Source: Nocardioides stalactiti
Lineage (GTDB): Bacteria; Actinomycetota; Actinomycetes; Propionibacteriales; Nocardioidaceae
Assembly (NCBI RefSeq): GCF_014180715.1
Contig: NZ_JACEFC010000012.1
Span: 1 to 56,386 of the forward strand
Reading direction: 5' to 3'
Length of the DNA: 56,386 bases
The position numbers were made by a program, and so were the translations under genes. This document shows, in pieces, positions 34,155 to 43,800 of the stretch. Numbering within the stretch: the first letter of the stretch is position 1; the number at the start of each line of letters is the position of its first letter. Below the pieces are notes generated by a model. It did no database searches, was not told where the DNA came from, and saw only the letters and a list, made by a program, of their open reading frames with translations.

Positions 34155-34205
34155 GCCGCCATTGTGCAGGCCGCTCCGTGCTGACCGCTCCCCCGACGCC
34201 CCGGG

Positions 34206-34562
34206 CTAGTGCGGCGGCTCGGCCTTGGGCGCCTGCGGCTTGCGCGGCACGCCGGGGACCTGGCGCACGGTGTCGACGATCCGACCGGCGGCCTTGCTGG
34301 CCGTGGCCATGACCGGAGCGACACCCCCGCCGATCCGCGCACGCGCCTCGGTGCTCACCGAGTCGAGGACCTGGAGGAGGGCCTGGGAGTAGTCCTTGCT
34401 GCTCGACATCAGCTGGGAGAGCAGGCCGTCGGCCTCGGCGCGACTGAGGGTGCCGCGGGAGACGAGGTCGTCGACGATCTCCTGGACCCGGGTCCGCTGG
34501 ATCGTCAGGCTGTGCTCGAGCGCGCCCTGGAGCGCCCGGAGGTTCTTGGTGAGCGGGTCCAT
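34206..34562 (-). CDS. Helical coiled-coil protein of unknown function
   Basis: This 118-residue protein starts at ATG 34562. Residues 1-85 are amphipathic helix (LRALQGALEHSLTIQRTRVQEIVDDLVSRGTLSRAEADGLLSQLMSS, then YSQALLQVLDSVSTEARARI). This recalls phasin-like or polyhydroxyalkanoate-associated coiled coils of actinobacteria. A Pro/Lys tail ends it. No catalytic feature is present. It is separated from imuB by 71 bp and may be unrelated to SOS. Confidence 0.7.
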   Translation of the reverse strand: MDPLTKNLRALQGALEHSLTIQRTRVQEIVDDLVSRGTLSRAEADGLLSQLMSSSKDYSQALLQVLDSVSTEARARIGGGVAPVMATASKAAGRIVDTVRQVPGVPRKPQAPKAEPPH

Positions 34563-34633
34563 GGTTCGCACGCTAGACCCGGAACACCCGTCCGTCGAGA
34601 GCCCCCGACAGGTGCCGAGGTGGCGCCGGGGAC

Positions 34634-36277
34634 TCAGTCGTAGGCGGCCTCGACGGCCCAGCCAGTGGCCCGCCAGACGAGGAGCCAGGCCCGGCCGTCG
34701 ACGCCCACGACCTGGAACCGGGCGGACCTGCCGGGCAGAGGATCCGAACCCGCCCCGGGGTCTGTCAGCCACCAGGCGTCGTCGACGGGCCACGGGCCGG
34801 CCCAGGACGACACCGGAGTCCATCGGCGCACGGCTCCGCCCAGCGGGTCGGGGGCGGCGGCGACGAGGAACCGCCACGGCTCGCCGGTCACCACGCCACG
34901 CTCGGTCACCGCGACCGTCCGCCCGCCCTCGTCGACGACGTCGGCGGGGAGCGGCGTGGCGAAGACCCGCGCCGGTGCCGGACCGGGGATCCGGCCGGGC
35001 CACGGCCGGTCGAGCGGCCGCAGACCCACCGGCCGCTCTCCCCACGGGATGCTCGCCTGCCGGTCGGCGATGCCGCGCCCCCCTTGGAGGACCGGAGTTC
35101 GGACCGCGTCGAAACCGATCATCGCCTGGACCCGCGCCACCCCGCGGGTCACCTGCTCGTCGGCTCCGCCGCCCCACAGCCCGTCCGCGTGGTCGGCGGC
35201 CGACTCGACGGTGTCGGGCAGGAACCGGACCCGTTCGATCGGCGCGGACACCTCGCCGGAGTCGCGGCGGCTGCGCAGCCCCGACCCGGCCGTCCCCGCC
35301 TGGAGCTGCCAGTGGACCCGGTCGACGAGGTCGCGCGAGGTGAAGCACCGCGGGTGCAGCCAGGTCCGCGCCGAGGTGACGACACCGTCGGACTCCGCCT
35401 CGATCCGTACGCCGACGGCGACCAGCTGACGGTCGGCCAGGCTGCGGACGAACCGCTCCGCGGTGGTGCGGACGCTGAAGCAGACCGCCTCGGCGTTCTC
35501 CAGTGGCGGCTCGAAGGCGACCTCGCACGCCAGCTCGGGCGGAGGTGTCCGCGACCCCAGTGCCGTGGGCGCCGCACCCTGGGTCCGCGACCACACGCTC
35601 CGCCCGAAGGCCCCGAACCGGTTGGTGACCTCCGCCGCCGAGAGCCCGGCGAAGTCGCCGAGGGTCCGCAGTCCCAGTCGGCGCAGCAGGTCCGCCAGCT
35701 CACGGCCCTCCTCCCCCGCGTCGACGAGGTCGGCCAGCACCCGCACCGGCAGGTCGCGCAGGAAGGTCGCGGACGTGCCGCTCGGCACCACCACGCAGTC
35801 CTGGACGAGCGCCTGGCGCGCGGCCTGCTCGGCGGTGAAGAGGTCGTCGGCGACCCCCATCCGGCAGTCCCACACCCCGGCCTCGACGAGGTGCTGGGCG
35901 ACCAGCGCCGCGGCATGAGCCTCGCCGCCGAAGTAGCGACCGGGCGCCGGGACGGCCATCAGGCCGGGACGGATCGGCGCGACGCCGGGGCGTAGCTCCT
36001 CGACCGTGGCCAGCACCGGCTCGAAGTAGCGCGCGTCCCGGTCCGGGTTGGCGGGCAGCAGCACGAGCTCGGGACAGCGTGACTGCGCGTCGCGCCGACG
36101 CTGGCCACGACGGACGCCCTCGGCACGGGCGGCCTCGTTGCAGACCTCCACCACGTTGTTGCTGAGGACCGCTGCCGGCTGGTCGTGGGTGGGCACCTGC
36201 GCGGCGCCCGTCTCTGCCTGCTCGAACAACCCGGCGACGACCGACCAGTCGGGGCACCAGGCGACGAGCACCCTCAT
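34634..36277 (-). CDS. imuB: ImuB, catalytically inactive Y-family polymerase of the mutasome
   Basis: This 547-residue protein starts at ATG 36277, overlapping the ImuA stop as ATGA. It follows the Y-family plan (palm, fingers, thumb, little finger), but the usual metal-binding Asp and the SxDE motif are absent, as in all ImuB. The region RQASIPWGE in the C-terminal half resembles the beta-clamp-binding motif that ImuB uses to bring DnaE2 to the clamp. It acts as the mutasome hub, linking ImuA, DnaE2 and the sliding clamp. Confidence 0.9.
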   Translation of the reverse strand: MRVLVAWCPDWSVVAGLFEQAETGAAQVPTHDQPAAVLSNNVVEVCNEAARAEGVRRGQRRRDAQSRCPELVLLPANPDRDARYFEPVLATVEELRPGVAPIRPGLMAVPAPGRYFGGEAHAAALVAQHLVEAGVWDCRMGVADDLFTAEQAARQALVQDCVVVPSGTSATFLRDLPVRVLADLVDAGEEGRELADLLRRLGLRTLGDFAGLSAAEVTNRFGAFGRSVWSRTQGAAPTALGSRTPPPELACEVAFEPPLENAEAVCFSVRTTAERFVRSLADRQLVAVGVRIEAESDGVVTSARTWLHPRCFTSRDLVDRVHWQLQAGTAGSGLRSRRDSGEVSAPIERVRFLPDTVESAADHADGLWGGGADEQVTRGVARVQAMIGFDAVRTPVLQGGRGIADRQASIPWGERPVGLRPLDRPWPGRIPGPAPARVFATPLPADVVDEGGRTVAVTERGVVTGEPWRFLVAAAPDPLGGAVRRWTPVSSWAGPWPVDDAWWLTDPGAGSDPLPGRSARFQVVGVDGRAWLLVWRATGWAVEAAYD

Positions 36278-36852
36278 GGGAACGCGACGTCGTGCGCAGA
36301 CAGGCGGCCGCCGCGTCGTACGGCGACCCGCACCTCACGTCGGTCGAGCCGGCCGCGGCCACGGTCCGGGCCGGTCCAGGCCGTCTGCTCGGCGCTGAGG
36401 CTCGCCTCCACCCGCGGCCAGTCCCCCCACACGACGAGGACGGAGGAGCGGGCACGGAGCCGTGCGTCGAGGACCGAGGCTGACTTCGGGTCGACCTGAG
36501 TGGTCGGCTTGAGGACCACGACCTTGAGCACGTCGACGAGCGCAGCCGCGACCTCGAGCCAGAGGTCACCCGGCTCAGGCACCAGGACGGTCCGGCGCAG
36601 GTCGATGCCCCACTGGCTGGCAGCCTCGGCGCCGAAGTCCCCCCAGCCGGCGAACCCGACCCACTCACCCGCCCGCGACGCCCCTGCGGCCAGGGCGAGG
36701 GCGAGGCTCGCGGAGTCGACGGCATAGCTGGTGCCGGTGCGCAGCTGCACCAGCCCGTCGATCGCGGGGTGCACCGGCACCGTCAGCCGGGTCGGGCCGC
36801 CCTGGAGCGACTCGATGCGCCGCTGCAACTGCTCGACGACCTGGGCACTCAT
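36274..36852 (-). CDS. imuA: ImuA-type (RecA-like) mutasome protein
   Basis: This 192-residue protein starts at ATG 36852; an open frame upstream is antisense to der. It looks like the shortened actinobacterial ImuA' form, with a RecA-like core (SYAVDSASLALALAAGASRAGEWVGFAGW, VLKVVVLKP, SSVLVVWGDWPRVEA) but no complete Walker A. It is coupled to imuB by ATGA. A perfect LexA box lies 11 bp before the ATG, so the pair is induced by DNA damage together with dnaE2. Confidence 0.85.
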   Translation of the reverse strand: MSAQVVEQLQRRIESLQGGPTRLTVPVHPAIDGLVQLRTGTSYAVDSASLALALAAGASRAGEWVGFAGWGDFGAEAASQWGIDLRRTVLVPEPGDLWLEVAAALVDVLKVVVLKPTTQVDPKSASVLDARLRARSSVLVVWGDWPRVEASLSAEQTAWTGPDRGRGRLDRREVRVAVRRGGRLSAHDVAFP

Positions 36853-36862
36853 CCCTCCATGT

Positions 36863-36878
36863 TCGAACATTTGTTCGA
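36863..36878. promoter_or_regulatory. LexA (SOS) box of imuA-imuB
   Basis: TCGAACATTTGTTCGA fits TCGAAC-N4-GTTCGA exactly. It sits inside a longer symmetric stretch containing GTTCGAAC twice (36861-36880). Confidence 0.93.
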
Positions 36879-36931
36879 ACAATGCAAGGTCGGTTCCCTC
36901 CCGGCAGCACCGGACCGTCAGGAACGGACGG

Positions 36932-38308
36932 TCAGCGCTTGCGCTTCTCGCGTGGCCGCACCTGGAGCTCGATCGGCGTACCGACGAAGCCGAACTCCTC
37001 GCGCAGACGGCGCTCGATGTAGCGCTCGTAGCCCGCGTCCAGCTTGCCGGACGTGAAGAGGACGAACGTCGGCGGAGCGGAGCTCGCCTGGGTGCCGAAG
37101 AGCACCTTCGGCTGCTTGCCGCTGCGGACCGGGTGCGGGTGCTCGGCCACCAGGCGTCCCAGGAACGCGTTGAGCGCACCCGTGCCGACGCGCGTCTCCC
37201 ACCCCTCGATCGCCTTGTCGAGCGCCGGGACCAGCCGGTCGATGTGCCACCCGGTCCGAGCGGTGATGTTGATCCGCGGCGCCCACTGCACCTGGACCAG
37301 GTCGCGCTCGATCTCGCGGTCGAGGTAGTAGCGGCGCTCGTCGTCGACGAGGTCCCACTTGTTGAACGCGATGACCAGCGCACGACCGGACTCGCGCACC
37401 GCCTGGAGGATCCGCATGTCCTGCTCGGCGATCGACTCCTGGCCGTCCAGGACCAGGACACAGACCTCCGCACGCTCGATGGCGGTGGAGGTACGCAGCC
37501 AGGCGTAGTACTCGTGCCCCGATGCCTCCTTGACCCGCTTGCGGATGCCCGCGGTGTCCACGAACCGCCACTGCCGGCCACCGAGCTCGACCAGCTCGTC
37601 GACGGGGTCCACGGTGGTGCCGGCGACGTTGTCGACGACGACCCGCTCCTCCCCCGCGAGCTTGTTGAGCAGCGAGGACTTGCCGACGTTGGGCCGGCCG
37701 ACGATCGCGATCCGGCGCGGACCGCCGTACGCCCTCTCCGTCACCGGCGGCGGCTCCGGGAGGATCGCGAGGATCCGGTCGAGCAGGTCACCGGAGCCGC
37801 GGCCGTGCAGCGCGGAGACGGCGAACGGCTCGCCGAGCCCGAGGTTCCACAGCCCGTAGGCCTCGGCCTCGGCGCGCTCGTCGTCGACCTTGTTGGCCGC
37901 GAGCACGACCGGCTTGCCGGACCGCCGCAGGATCTTCACGACCTCCTCGTCGGCGTCGGTGATACCGACCGTCGCGTCGACGACGAAGAGGGTCGCGTCG
38001 GCCAGCGTCACCGCGATCTCGGCCTGCGCCGCGATCCGCTCGGCCAGTCCTCGGGCGTCGGGGTCCCAGCCACCGGTGTCGACCACCGTGAAGGCCCGGC
38101 CGTTCCACTCCGCGTCGTAGGAGACGCGGTCGCGGGTCACGCCGGGGATGTCCTCGACGACGGCCTCGCGGCGGCCGAGGATCCGGTTGACGAGGGTGGA
38201 CTTGCCCACGTTGGGGCGACCGACGACGGCGAGCACCGGCACCGGACCGACAGCGACGTCGACCTCGCCCGGTGCGCCGGCCTCGTCCGTGGGGTCGTGC
38301 TCAGTCAT
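36932..38308 (-). CDS. der: Ribosome-assembly GTPase Der (EngA)
   Basis: This 458-residue protein has two tandem GTPase domains. The first has [15 protein letters not shown] and NKVD; the second has [15 protein letters not shown] and NKWD. A KH-like C-terminal domain ends in a basic tail (RPREKRKR). It is needed for 50S subunit maturation. It starts at ATG 38308 behind CAGGAGAGA and overlaps plsC by 8 bp. It forms the end of the cmk-plsC-der transcript. Confidence 0.97.
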   Translation of the reverse strand: MTEHDPTDEAGAPGEVDVAVGPVPVLAVVGRPNVGKSTLVNRILGRREAVVEDIPGVTRDRVSYDAEWNGRAFTVVDTGGWDPDARGLAERIAAQAEIAVTLADATLFVVDATVGITDADEEVVKILRRSGKPVVLAANKVDDERAEAEAYGLWNLGLGEPFAVSALHGRGSGDLLDRILAILPEPPPVTERAYGGPRRIAIVGRPNVGKSSLLNKLAGEERVVVDNVAGTTVDPVDELVELGGRQWRFVDTAGIRKRVKEASGHEYYAWLRTSTAIERAEVCVLVLDGQESIAEQDMRILQAVRESGRALVIAFNKWDLVDDERRYYLDREIERDLVQVQWAPRINITARTGWHIDRLVPALDKAIEGWETRVGTGALNAFLGRLVAEHPHPVRSGKQPKVLFGTQASSAPPTFVLFTSGKLDAGYERYIERRLREEFGFVGTPIELQVRPREKRKR

Positions 38309-39026
38309 GGGTCTCTCCTGGAGGTAGGGGTCCGGGCAGGGCGCGGCCGGTCTCGGCCAGCGCCTCCTTCAGCCCGGTCAGCATGTGCTGGTGGAGATCG
38401 TCGGAGATCGCCGCCAGGCTGCTCCGGTCGCGTGGCCAGGGCGTCGGGGCGATCGTCACCGGTGATCCGACAACGATGTCGATGCGGGCCTTCCGCGGTG
38501 GCAGCGAATTCGTGTGGCCACCGGGCTCGCGGCTCCCGATGAAGGTCATCGGTACGACGGTCGCCCCGGCCACCGTGGCGAGGTAGGCGGCGCCACGCTG
38601 GAACCGGTCGAGCTCACCGTCGCCGCGAGTGCCCTCGGGGAAGACGCCCACCGCGCCGCCCTCGCGCAGCACGTGGAGGCTGAGCCGGACCGCGTGGGTA
38701 TCGGCGACGCCACGGTCGAGCGGGATCTGCCCCGCCGTCCGCAGGAACGACCCGAACGCCCCCTTGAACATCTCGATCTTGGTGAGGGCGTGGACGGGTC
38801 GCGGCGCGAAGATCGCCATCAGCGGGCCGTCGATGAGGCCGACGTGGTTGCCGGCGACGACGACCGCGCCCTGCGCGGGGAAGCGCTCAGCGTGGTGCAC
38901 GACCACGTCGTACCGTCGCCGGATGATCCACCGGGCGAGCGGACGCGCTGAGCGGAGCAGCCAGCGGCGCGGGTGCGGGACGACGTCACTGCGCGGCCGC
39001 TCGAGGTGAGCGGACGCACGCGTCAT
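38301..39026 (-). CDS. 1-acyl-glycerol-3-phosphate acyltransferase (PlsC-type)
   Basis: This 241-residue protein has the acyltransferase block [10 protein letters not shown] (HX4D), block [12 protein letters not shown] and the substrate region [10 protein letters not shown] short N-terminal hydrophobic segment suggests membrane association. It makes phosphatidic acid from lysophosphatidic acid in phospholipid synthesis. It overlaps cmk by ATGA and der by 8 bp, as in many actinobacteria where cmk-plsC-der form one unit. Confidence 0.9.
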   Translation of the reverse strand: MTRASAHLERPRSDVVPHPRRWLLRSARPLARWIIRRRYDVVVHHAERFPAQGAVVVAGNHVGLIDGPLMAIFAPRPVHALTKIEMFKGAFGSFLRTAGQIPLDRGVADTHAVRLSLHVLREGGAVGVFPEGTRGDGELDRFQRGAAYLATVAGATVVPMTFIGSREPGGHTNSLPPRKARIDIVVGSPVTIAPTPWPRDRSSLAAISDDLHQHMLTGLKEALAETGRALPGPLPPGETHD

Positions 39027-39718
39027 GGCGCGACGTCCGCCGGCGCGGTCGCGAGGCCGACGACGACGTCGACGACCTCGTCGAGGCTCAGGTGGGTCGA
39101 GTCGACGTGGACCGCGCCGTCGGGCATCACCAGCGGTGCGACCGTGCGCGCGGAGTCGATCCGGTCGCGGTTGAGCAGCGACTCCTGGGTAGCGGCGACG
39201 TCGTGGGTGCCTGCCTCGGCGGCACGGCGCCGCGCCCGCGCTGCGGGGTCAGCGGTCAGGTAGATCTTGAGTCCCGCGTCGGGCCACACGACCGAGCCGA
39301 TGTCACGGCCCTCGACGACGATGCCGCCCTCGCCGATGGTGGCGCGCTGGAGGTCGACGAGGCGGGCCCGGACCGCGGGCACCGTGCTCACCGGCGACAC
39401 CGCGGCGTTGACCGCCTCGGAGCGGATCTCGACGGAGACGTCGACGCCGTCGAGCGTGATCGTCGGGCGGAGCGGGTCGGTCCCTGACTCGAGCAGCGGC
39501 TCGTGGGCCCGCGCGGCGACCTCGTCGACGTCATAGATGTTGACGTCGTGCTGCAACATCCACCAGGCGACGGCGCGGTACATCGCGCCGGTGTCGAGAT
39601 AACGCAGCCCGAGCCGCTCGGCGACCAGCCGGCAGGTGCTCGACTTGCCGGAGCCGGACGTCCCGTCGACGGCTACGACCAAGGAGCCCAGGGTGGAGCT
39701 CAGTTCACCTGCATTCAC
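39023..39718 (-). CDS. cmk: Cytidylate kinase
   Basis: This 231-residue protein has the P-loop VAVDGTSGSGKSS, LDTGAMYRAVAWW, GRDIGSVVWPDAGLKIYLTADPAARARRRAAE and LNRDRIDSARTVAPL, all classic for Cmk. It phosphorylates CMP/dCMP to the diphosphates. GTG 39718 is chosen because it gives the family's normal length. TAGGAT 8 nt upstream could be a -10 element. The stop overlaps plsC. Confidence 0.96.
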   Translation of the reverse strand: MNAGELSSTLGSLVVAVDGTSGSGKSSTCRLVAERLGLRYLDTGAMYRAVAWWMLQHDVNIYDVDEVAARAHEPLLESGTDPLRPTITLDGVDVSVEIRSEAVNAAVSPVSTVPAVRARLVDLQRATIGEGGIVVEGRDIGSVVWPDAGLKIYLTADPAARARRRAAEAGTHDVAATQESLLNRDRIDSARTVAPLVMPDGAVHVDSTHLSLDEVVDVVVGLATAPADVAP

Positions 39719-39729
39719 AGGCCACCATC

Positions 39730-40812
39730 CTACCGGTGAGTCACCCATCCCTTGGATTCCAGAGCGGACATCAGGCCCTCCGCCTTGGCCTCGGCGACGT
39801 CGAGCTCGACCAGCCCCACCGCGCGACCGGGATCGTGGTCGATCCGGACGTCCTCGATGTTGACGCCGCTCTCGCCGACGTCGGCGAACAGCCGGGCCAG
39901 CTCCCCCGGGTGGTCGGGGACGGCCACGTTGACGGCGGCGACGACCTGGACCGGCCCGCCGTGCTTGCCCGGGATCGCCCGGGTCCCGGCCAAGCCGTGG
40001 GCGAGCAGGGACTCCAACCCGCCACGGTCGCCGGCACTGACGGCCTCGAGGGCCAGGTCGAGCCGGTCGCGCACCTCGCGCAGCAGGCCGGCGACCGCCT
40101 GGCTGTTGCCGCTGATGATCTGGCTGTAGAGCGCCGGGTCTCCCCCGGCGACCCGGGTGACGTCGCGAACGCCCTGCCCGGTGAGCGCGAGGTGCTCCGG
40201 CGCGGCACCGGCGAGGGTGCCGGCCACCAGCGAGGACATCAGGTGCGGGACGTGGGACGTGCGCGCGACGGCCCGGTCGTGCTCGTCGGGCGTCAGCATC
40301 ACCGCGACGGCGCCGCACGCCTCGACGAGCGCAGCCACCCGTCGTACGGCGTTCGCGGCCGCACGGTCGTGCCGGCAGATCGCCCAGGGCCGGCCGCTGA
40401 ACAGGTCGGCGGACGCGGCCAGCGGACCGGACCGCTCGCTGCCCGCCATCGGGTGGCTCCCGACGTACCGCGCGACGGCCGGGTGGCCGGACAACGCCGC
40501 CAGCGGCGCTGCCTTCACACTGCCGACGTCGGTCACGACGGTGTCCTCACCCCCTGCCTCCAGCGAGGCGTCGAGGGCTGCGGCGATCGCCGCACCGAGG
40601 TGGTCGGGCGGGACCGCGACGACGACCAGCGACGGCACGTCCGCCGGGACCTTGGCCCGACCCGCTCCGAGCGCCGTCGCCGTCAGCACGTGCTCGGCCG
40701 AGGTGTCGGTGAGCACCACGTCGACGCCCGCGCGACGGCAGGCCAGCGCGATCGACGTGCCGATCAGGCCGGCACCGACGACCTCGACCGGACCGGAGAG
40801 GAGATCAGACAC
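39730..40812 (-). CDS. tyrA: Prephenate dehydrogenase with ACT domain
   Basis: This 360-residue protein has an N-terminal NAD(P) fold (VEVVGAGLIGTSIALACRRAG) and the substrate signature GSHPMAGSERSGP. It also has TPDEHDRAVARTSHVPHLMSS in the dimerisation domain. A C-terminal ACT domain (VAVPDHPGELARLFADVGESGVNIEDVRI) is probably for tyrosine feedback. It catalyses prephenate to 4-hydroxyphenylpyruvate. GTG 40812 is the start. It sits directly upstream of cmk, 11 bp apart. Confidence 0.95.
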   Translation of the reverse strand: MSDLLSGPVEVVGAGLIGTSIALACRRAGVDVVLTDTSAEHVLTATALGAGRAKVPADVPSLVVVAVPPDHLGAAIAAALDASLEAGGEDTVVTDVGSVKAAPLAALSGHPAVARYVGSHPMAGSERSGPLAASADLFSGRPWAICRHDRAAANAVRRVAALVEACGAVAVMLTPDEHDRAVARTSHVPHLMSSLVAGTLAGAAPEHLALTGQGVRDVTRVAGGDPALYSQIISGNSQAVAGLLREVRDRLDLALEAVSAGDRGGLESLLAHGLAGTRAIPGKHGGPVQVVAAVNVAVPDHPGELARLFADVGESGVNIEDVRIDHDPGRAVGLVELDVAEAKAEGLMSALESKGWVTHR

Positions 40813-40844
40813 GCCGGGCAGGCTACCGGTCGCGGTCCCCTCGG

Positions 40845-43800
40845 TCAGAGCGGACCGTAGGCGCGCACACCTGTGGTTGTCGGGACGAGGATCCGGTTCC
40901 CCCCGATGGCGAGCGTCTCCCGAGTGATGTCGCCGATCCCCGAGCTGACGGTGCCGCCCGCCCAGACGGTCTCGCCGGTCAGCCGGTCGATGCCGAGCAA
41001 CGTGGTGCTGTTCGACGCGATGAGGAGGTCCCCGGTGGCCGCGAAGGAAATCCCTGAGGAGAACTCGCTCGGGATGTCGCGGCGCCACACGACGGCACCG
41101 CTGACGGCGTCGACCGCGACGATCTTCCCGTCGAAGTCACCGTAGATCCACAGGCCACCGACGACGACCCCGGCCATGCCTCCGAAGTCGCTCGAGCGGA
41201 ACCGGACCTGGGCCGCGCCCGTGGCGGCGTCGGCGATCAGCTTGCTGCCGCCCTCGCTGGCATAGATCCGGCCACCGTCGACGATGGGTGCGGTCGACGG
41301 GAAGTTGGCGCAGTCAGCCGCGGACGTGAGCATCTCGGTGTCCCAGAGGACAGCGCCGGTCGACGGCGACAGGGCATAGACCACGCAGTCCGCGATCCCG
41401 TAGATCCGGCCGCCGGCGGCGGAGAGCTCGTTCCAGCCGGTCAGGTCGGTGCCGGTACCGACCCAGCGCGGTGCGCCGTCGGCGACGGCGAACGCGTGCA
41501 GCCGCCCGTCGGACTGGTCCCGGACGACCACCGTCCCGCCGGTCACGAACGGCGTCGTGTACGCCGGGTCGCTGGGCGGGCTCGACCACAGCAGCAGTCC
41601 GTCACTGATCCGGACGGCGTGCAGTCGCCCGAACTGGTCGACGCCCACGATGGCCGTGGTCCCCATCGCGATGGAGCCCTTGAAGTAGTTGTTCGGGTCC
41701 GGAAGGTCGTCGATGCCCGGCGCTGCCGTCGACCAGAGCGGCGCCCGGTTGGCCGTCGTGCCGGTGATGTCGTAGGCGCGCATCACCCCTGATCCGGCGA
41801 CCGTGTAGAACCGGGTGCCCTTGACCACCACGTTGGTCTGGTAGGCGGCCGATCCGTCCCCGACCGCGGCGGTGCTCCACCGCGACGAGAAACCGGGGCT
41901 CAGCGTGATGTCGAGCGCGCCGGTGCCAGGCACGAAGGGGTTGCGGGCCTCCGCCGAACCGCCGGTCGTCCAGTCGTGGGCCGACGTCGCCGGAACCACG
42001 TGCAGGGGATAGGTCCGCTGGCGGGTCCGCCCGTTGCTGCTCGTCGCGCGGATCGTGACCTCCGCCCTGACCGCAGAGCTCGGCGTTCCGCTCAGGGTCC
42101 CGTCCGGGGCGAGCGACATCCCGGCCGGGAGCGCTCCGCCGACGACCGACCACGTCACCGGGTCGGTCGTGTCCGCGGTCACCGCCAGCGAGGCGGAGTA
42201 CGGCGTCCCGGCCCGCCCCAGGGGCAGCACGCGGGTGGCGATCTCCGGGATCGATCCCTGGAGCCCGTAGACCCGCATCCGCGCCGTGTCCGGATTCTCG
42301 GGCGAGGACCCGTGCACGGCGACGACCTTGCCGGCACCGAAGGCGATGTCGTCGGCCACGAGCGACATGTTGGCGTCGAAGTGGATGCTGCGCATCTGCC
42401 CACCGTCATTGCGGTTGAGCGCGATCAGGTCGGTAGCGCGCCCGTCGGCGAACGTTCTGGTCGACTTCACCCACACCAGCGCTCCGGTCACGGCCACCCC
42501 GCCGACCCGGGCCGGCACGCCGACCGACCACTTCTCACCACCGTCCGTCGTGCGCATCGCGCGCAGGTAGGACTGCTCGAGCCCCAGCTCGGTGAACTCC
42601 GCGCTCCAGACGTAGACGGTGTTGGCATCGACCGCCTGGACGCTCCTGATCCCGAGCTCCGGGGTGACGGTCCAACCGGGAGCCCCGGTGTCGAGGGCGA
42701 AACGTCGCAGCGAACCGTCGTTGTTGACGTAGATCCAGCCATCGGCGATCGCCAGCGAGTACGCCGACCCGGGCTGGGTCCACAGCTGCGCGCCGGTGGT
42801 CGACGACAGGGCACGGAGCCGGGTGTCGTAGCCGACCACGACCCGGGTGCCCGACACCGCGACGTCGGTGATCGAGGTGGTGCCGGACGGCAGCAGCTGC
42901 TGCCAGAGCTGCTCGCCGTCGCTGAGCCGGAACGCCGCCACGCGGTCGGCGGTCCACACGACGACGGTCTCGCCCGCGACGAGGCCTGACTGGAAGAACT
43001 GGTTCGCCTCGGCCACGCCGGTGTCCCACACGAGCTGATGGCTTCCACCACGTGCGTAGGCCTTGACCGACCCGCACACCAGGATCACCAGCGTCGCAGT
43101 GACCATCGGGGCCACCCCGCAGTCCGGCGTGGGGACGCTCCACAGCTTCGAGGAGTCACGGATGTCGTAGGCCGCCAGCTCGGAGCCACGCGAGGTGTAG
43201 GCACTGACGTAGAGCGTGGTCCCGGCGATGGCCGGCAAGCCTGCACCGTCCGTCGTGCTCCACTCCTGCTGGAGCGAGGCGATCGTGGAGGGACGGATCG
43301 TCGTCTCCTGCGCCGACCAGCTGCGGTGCTCTGGCCCGAACCGCGGCTGCACCCAGTCGGCCGTCGTCGACGCACCTGCGGAGTCCGTCACCGCGCTGAC
43401 CATGTCGGGGTAGAAGGCGTAGTTCCCGAGGTCGTCGAACGGGAAGAAGGCGTAGGAGTACGTCGACGCCGACGCCAGGCCGGAGTCGCTGAAGGTCGTG
43501 GCGCTCGGTCCGGTGGTCGTGACGAGGGTGCCCTCGGTCCGGTCGATCGGCGCGACCGCACCCTTCAGGCGCCGAACCTCGATGCCGGCGAAGTCGGTGT
43601 CGGTGGGGTTGGTCCAAGCCAGGCTGATCCCGGTTGCCGTGGCCGAGGTGGACCGGAGGTCCGTCACGGGACCGGGGGGCTCGGTGTCGTCGCGGGGGGT
43701 GGTGACCGTCGTCGCGACGCCCGCCGAGTAGTTGGGCACCTCGTCCATGGTGAACAGCGCATAGGTATAGGTCTTGCTGGGGGCCAGCCCGTAGTCCTCC

